Shown here: piece by piece, positions 6,178 through 8,117 of the stretch | How the letters are laid out: every line of letters begins with the position of its first letter | Numbering within the stretch: the stretch's first letter is position 1 | DNA from: Clostridiales bacterium | Lineage (GTDB): Bacteria; Bacillota; Sulfobacillia; UBA995 | Length of the DNA stretch: 8,117 nt | Direction: 5' to 3' | Assembly: GCA_003517845.1 (NCBI GenBank) | Contig: DOZU01000022.1 | Span: 2,327 to 10,443, forward strand | Translations under genes and position numbers: made by a program | The notes under the pieces: generated by a model | The model's database searches: none | What the model saw: the letters and a program-made list of their open reading frames with translations, nothing else | What the model was told of the DNA's origin: nothing

Positions 6178-6995
6178 AGCAGGGAGCCGCCACCTACCAC
6201 CCAACAATAATATGCGAACGAGCCCAGCCGCCCCCGGCGTACCAACCGCAAGAGCCCGGTGACGGCCAGGAAGCCGGTGACGGCGGCGGACACCATCGCG
6301 GGCAACGTGACCTCAAGCCCGGGCTGTAGGAGCGAAGCCGGCCCCAGCCGCACCGCTTCGAGGAGGGTCGCGCCGAGGATCGCGGGCACCGAAAGGAGGA
6401 AGGAGAAGCGGGCGGCCGCATCGCGGTCCAGCCCGGTCATCAGGCCGGCGGCGATCGTCGTCCCCGACCGCGAGATGCCGGGCAGGATGGCCACGCCCTG
6501 CGCCGCGCCTACCAGCAACCCATCCCGCCAATCAAGCGCAGCGAGCGGGCGCGTGCCGGGACGGAGCCTCCCCGCTCCCCAGAGTATGGCCCCCGTCACC
6601 AGCAGCAAGGTGGCCGCAACCTCCGGTTCCTCGTAGGCGCCGCGCAGCCACGGCTCCCCGGTCAATCCCAGCGCCGCCGTGACCCCGGACGCCAGGGCGA
6701 GCAGGACCAGCAGCCGCGCACCGGGGTCTCGGGCGAAATGCTCCCGGGACGAGGCGCCACGGGCCGCTACGCCGGCCATCCGCCCTCCCGCCCGGAGCAG
6801 CTGCCCGAGATCGCGAGCGAATACCGCCACCACTGCGGCGAGCGTTCCCAGGTGCACGGCAATCTCGAGGGTCAGGCCGGGCGGTTCGATTCCCAGCAAG
6901 GCTTGAGCGAGCACCAGATGCGCCGAACTGGAGACGGGCAAGAACTCGGTTATGCCCTGCACCAGGCCGAGCAGGACCGCCTGTCCTGTTCCCAC
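6153..6995 (-). CDS. uppP: Undecaprenyl-diphosphatase UppP (BacA)
   Basis: Integral-membrane phosphatase that converts undecaprenyl diphosphate to the monophosphate, recycling the lipid carrier for peptidoglycan and other wall polymers; it can give bacitracin resistance. The 280-residue protein has both family signatures: LVQGITEFLPVSSSAHLVL (11-29, with E17, S24 and H26) and LPGISRSGTT (171-180, with R176). It also has the conserved EIAVHLGTLAAVVAVF stretch (44-59) and about seven to eight hydrophobic helices. Q13 stands where E. coli has a first Glu, as in many Gram-positive homologues. The GTG at 6995 is chosen because AGGTGG (7001-7006) lies 5 bases upstream and the resulting length suits the family; a GTG at 7004 would add three residues. 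The frame is open far upstream (to 7424), but that extension is Arg/Gly-rich, lies inside ylzJ and tepA, and is not coding. The gap to ylzJ is 47 bases; its end overlaps ftsK. Confidence 0.95.
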   Translation of the reverse strand: MGTGQAVLLGLVQGITEFLPVSSSAHLVLAQALLGIEPPGLTLEIAVHLGTLAAVVAVFARDLGQLLRAGGRMAGVAARGASSREHFARDPGARLLVLLALASGVTAALGLTGEPWLRGAYEEPEVAATLLLVTGAILWGAGRLRPGTRPLAALDWRDGLLVGAAQGVAILPGISRSGTTIAAGLMTGLDRDAAARFSFLLSVPAILGATLLEAVRLGPASLLQPGLEVTLPAMVSAAVTGFLAVTGLLRLVRRGRLGSFAYYCWVVGGGSLLWLTLAGG

Positions 6996-7000
6996 TCGCT

Positions 7001-7006
7001 CCACCT
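7001..7006 (-). promoter_or_regulatory. Ribosome-binding site deciding the uppP start
   Basis: Read on the minus strand, AGGTGG stands 5 bases before the GTG at 6995. It supports that start over the much longer open frame that continues upstream through ylzJ. Confidence 0.5.
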
Positions 7007-7042
7007 CGCCTCGCCAGCCCGATCGTAGGCAGGGGCTTCGCT

Positions 7043-7324
7043 CTAGCTGCCGGCCGTTCCTCCCCTCCCCGCATCGGGCCCGCCGGCGACCCATGGAGCA
7101 TCGACCGCCTCGACTCCCAACCGCAGGATACTTCCCGGTCGCCAACGAGGTTCGAGATAGGCTCGGGGGTCGGTGGCGACCAGCCGGTGGATCGCCGCCT
7201 TGCCATCGGCATCCACGTCGGCGATGACCCATCCCCCGGGTATAGGCAGTTCCACCCGGCGCGCGCCGTCGCTGCCCCACCCCGCCAGCACCACTTCCAG
7301 GGGCATCGGCGACCAGAGGATCAT
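7043..7324 (-). CDS. ylzJ: YlzJ-like protein
   Basis: Small protein of unknown function, 93 residues. The N-terminus MILWSPMPLEVVLAG matches the MILYT.MP.E.V pattern of Bacillus YlzJ. The later segment HRLVATDPRAYLEPRWRPGSIL (about 46-67) matches its second conserved block, ending in TDP...L...PG..L. After that block there is a Gly/Ala-rich tail (about 68-93) that makes it longer than the roughly 70-residue Bacillus protein as I remember it. No signal peptide, membrane segment or catalytic motif is seen, so it is probably cytoplasmic. Its ATG overlaps the TGA of tepA (ATGA at 7324-7321), so the two are translationally coupled. In Bacillus the same small gene lies between tepA and spoIIIE, which supports the name; here uppP intervenes before ftsK. 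The ATG start is firm because of the overlap and the conserved first residues. Confidence 0.85.
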   Translation of the reverse strand: MILWSPMPLEVVLAGWGSDGARRVELPIPGGWVIADVDADGKAAIHRLVATDPRAYLEPRWRPGSILRLGVEAVDAPWVAGGPDAGRGGTAGS

Positions 7325-8109
7325 TGCGGGGCACCCGGCAATCCGGGCGGGTCGAGCGCCTTGCCCCGCCGCCGCCCCATTTCCTCCAGCCAGGCGATCG
7401 CCTTGGCCACGCCGCCCACCTCATCGATCAGCCCTTCGCGGACCGCGTCCTGCCCGACCAGCACCGTGCCGATGTCGCGGGCCAGTTCGCCGATCCGGAA
7501 CATCAGTTCCCGCAGCCGGCTCTCGGTGATCTGGGAGTTGGCGGTGATGAAGCGGATCACCCGGTCCTGCATCTTATCGAGGTATTCGTAGGTCTGGGGC
7601 ACGCCGACGACCAATCCGCTCAGGCGGATGGGATGAATGGTCATGGTGGCGGTGGGGGCAATCAATGAGTGACTGGCGGCCACGGCGATGGGGATGCCGA
7701 TGCTGTGCCCCCCGCCCAGGATCAGCGAGACGGTGGGCTTCGACAAGCTGGCGACCATCTCCGCCAAGGCCAACCCGGCCTCCACATCTCCGCCCACCGT
7801 GTTGAGGACGACCAGGAGCCCGTGGATGTCGGGGTTGAGTTCGATGGCGACGATTTGGGGGATGAGGTGCTCGTACTTGGTGGTCTTGTTCTGGGGAGGC
7901 AGGGTCAGGTGCCCCTCGATCTGGCCGACGACCGTGAGCACATGGTAGTTCGATTTCGGCAAGGGGGCCGCCAGCGTGCCCAGGCTTTCCAGCACTCCAA
8001 CGGGACCCGGTCGTTCGTCGCCCCTGGCCCCCTCCCCCCCGTCTCCGGCCCCGGGGTCGGGAGGCTGCCCCGGCACCGTGATCCCCGGCTGCCCCAGCCG
8101 ATCGGTCAA
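7321..8109 (-). CDS. tepA: ClpP-fold serine protease TepA (translocation-enhancing protein)
   Basis: ClpP-like protein of the TepA (YmfB) family, reported in Bacillus to aid protein export or degrade signal peptides and possibly to act in sporulation. Of 262 residues, the conserved core runs from about 39 to 250: VVGQIEGHLTLPPQNKTTKYEHLIPQIVAIE (60-90) and LLVVLNTVGGDVEAGLALAEMV (98-119), where NTVGG gives the oxyanion-hole region. Nucleophile S136 is in GGGHSIG and H159 in TMTIHP. The third catalytic residue is less sure; D212 is a candidate by alignment with ClpP. The first 35 or so residues are Gly/Pro/acidic and not part of the fold. The TTG at 8109 is the only start visible near the window edge; the frame stays open to 8117, so the true start could lie outside, or later, nearer residue 37 (GTG). 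No signal peptide is seen. It is the first visible gene of a tightly packed minus-strand operon and overlaps ylzJ by four bases. Confidence 0.9.
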   Translation of the reverse strand: MTDRLGQPGITVPGQPPDPGAGDGGEGARGDERPGPVGVLESLGTLAAPLPKSNYHVLTVVGQIEGHLTLPPQNKTTKYEHLIPQIVAIELNPDIHGLLVVLNTVGGDVEAGLALAEMVASLSKPTVSLILGGGHSIGIPIAVAASHSLIAPTATMTIHPIRLSGLVVGVPQTYEYLDKMQDRVIRFITANSQITESRLRELMFRIGELARDIGTVLVGQDAVREGLIDEVGGVAKAIAWLEEMGRRRGKALDPPGLPGAPQ

Positions 8110-8117
8110 CCCTGACC

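Noticed and set aside
6996..7424. In-frame 143-codon extension upstream of uppP, giving a 423-residue protein
   Set aside because: The extra part overlaps ylzJ and tepA in another frame and is Arg/Gly-rich with no membrane or signal character; the remaining 280 residues already cover the full family. An automatic annotation could make this error.
7669..8115. Plus-strand open frame of 148 codons opposite tepA
   Set aside because: It is antisense to the conserved TepA core and its translation is Asp/Gly/His-rich with no motif.
1..8117. Search for tRNA, rRNA, CRISPR repeats, transposase genes, toxin-antitoxin pairs and phage genes
   Set aside because: No tRNA-like cloverleaf, regularly spaced repeats, terminal inverted repeats around a gene, or proteins of these classes were seen; coding is continuous and of housekeeping or regulatory type.

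Overview
The window is a very G+C-rich stretch of bacterial chromosome (roughly two thirds G+C by eye). It holds eight protein genes, no RNA genes, no CRISPR array and no recognisable insertion sequence. The right half carries a tepA-ylzJ-(uppP)-ftsK/spoIIIE cluster. TepA and YlzJ-like proteins directly upstream of a SpoIIIE/FtsK translocase are a Bacillota (Firmicutes) arrangement. With the G+C content, frequent TTG/GTG starts and a strong AGGAGGTGA ribosome site, this points to a high-G+C, probably spore-forming lineage of Bacillota (Symbiobacteria-, Thermaerobacter- or Limnochordia-like). The species cannot be read from the sequence.

Layout. Plus strand, left half: a UbiA-family prenyltransferase (14-973); a small secreted protein resembling the DUF2680 type (1068-1364); a perfect 31-nt palindrome of a dispersed-repeat type (1376-1406); a candidate extended -10 promoter (1446-1454); an OmpR-type response regulator (1491-2192); and a PAS-containing membrane histidine kinase (2196-4046). 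Minus strand, right half, read from the right edge leftwards: TepA, a ClpP-fold protease (8109-7321); a YlzJ-like protein (7324-7043); undecaprenyl-diphosphatase UppP (6995-6153); and the DNA translocase FtsK/SpoIIIE (6177-3991). The two blocks converge, and the last 56 bases of the kinase and ftsK genes overlap tail to tail.

How the genes work together. The regulator and kinase form a classical two-component pair. The small exported protein just upstream is a plausible target or signal partner, but this is inferred from position only. The minus-strand genes are tightly packed (ATGA overlap tepA/ylzJ, 25-base or longer overlap uppP/ftsK) and look like one operon. It joins a membrane-associated protease-like protein, recycling of the cell-wall lipid carrier, and chromosome pumping through the division or sporulation septum. 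The prenyltransferase probably makes a membrane quinone or related prenylated lipid, but no quinone-pathway neighbour is visible.

Nothing here is clearly a new defence or mobile system. The points most worth a second look are the palindromic repeat, the small secreted protein next to the two-component system, uppP placed inside the tepA-ylzJ-spoIIIE cluster, and the antisense overlap of kinase and ftsK.
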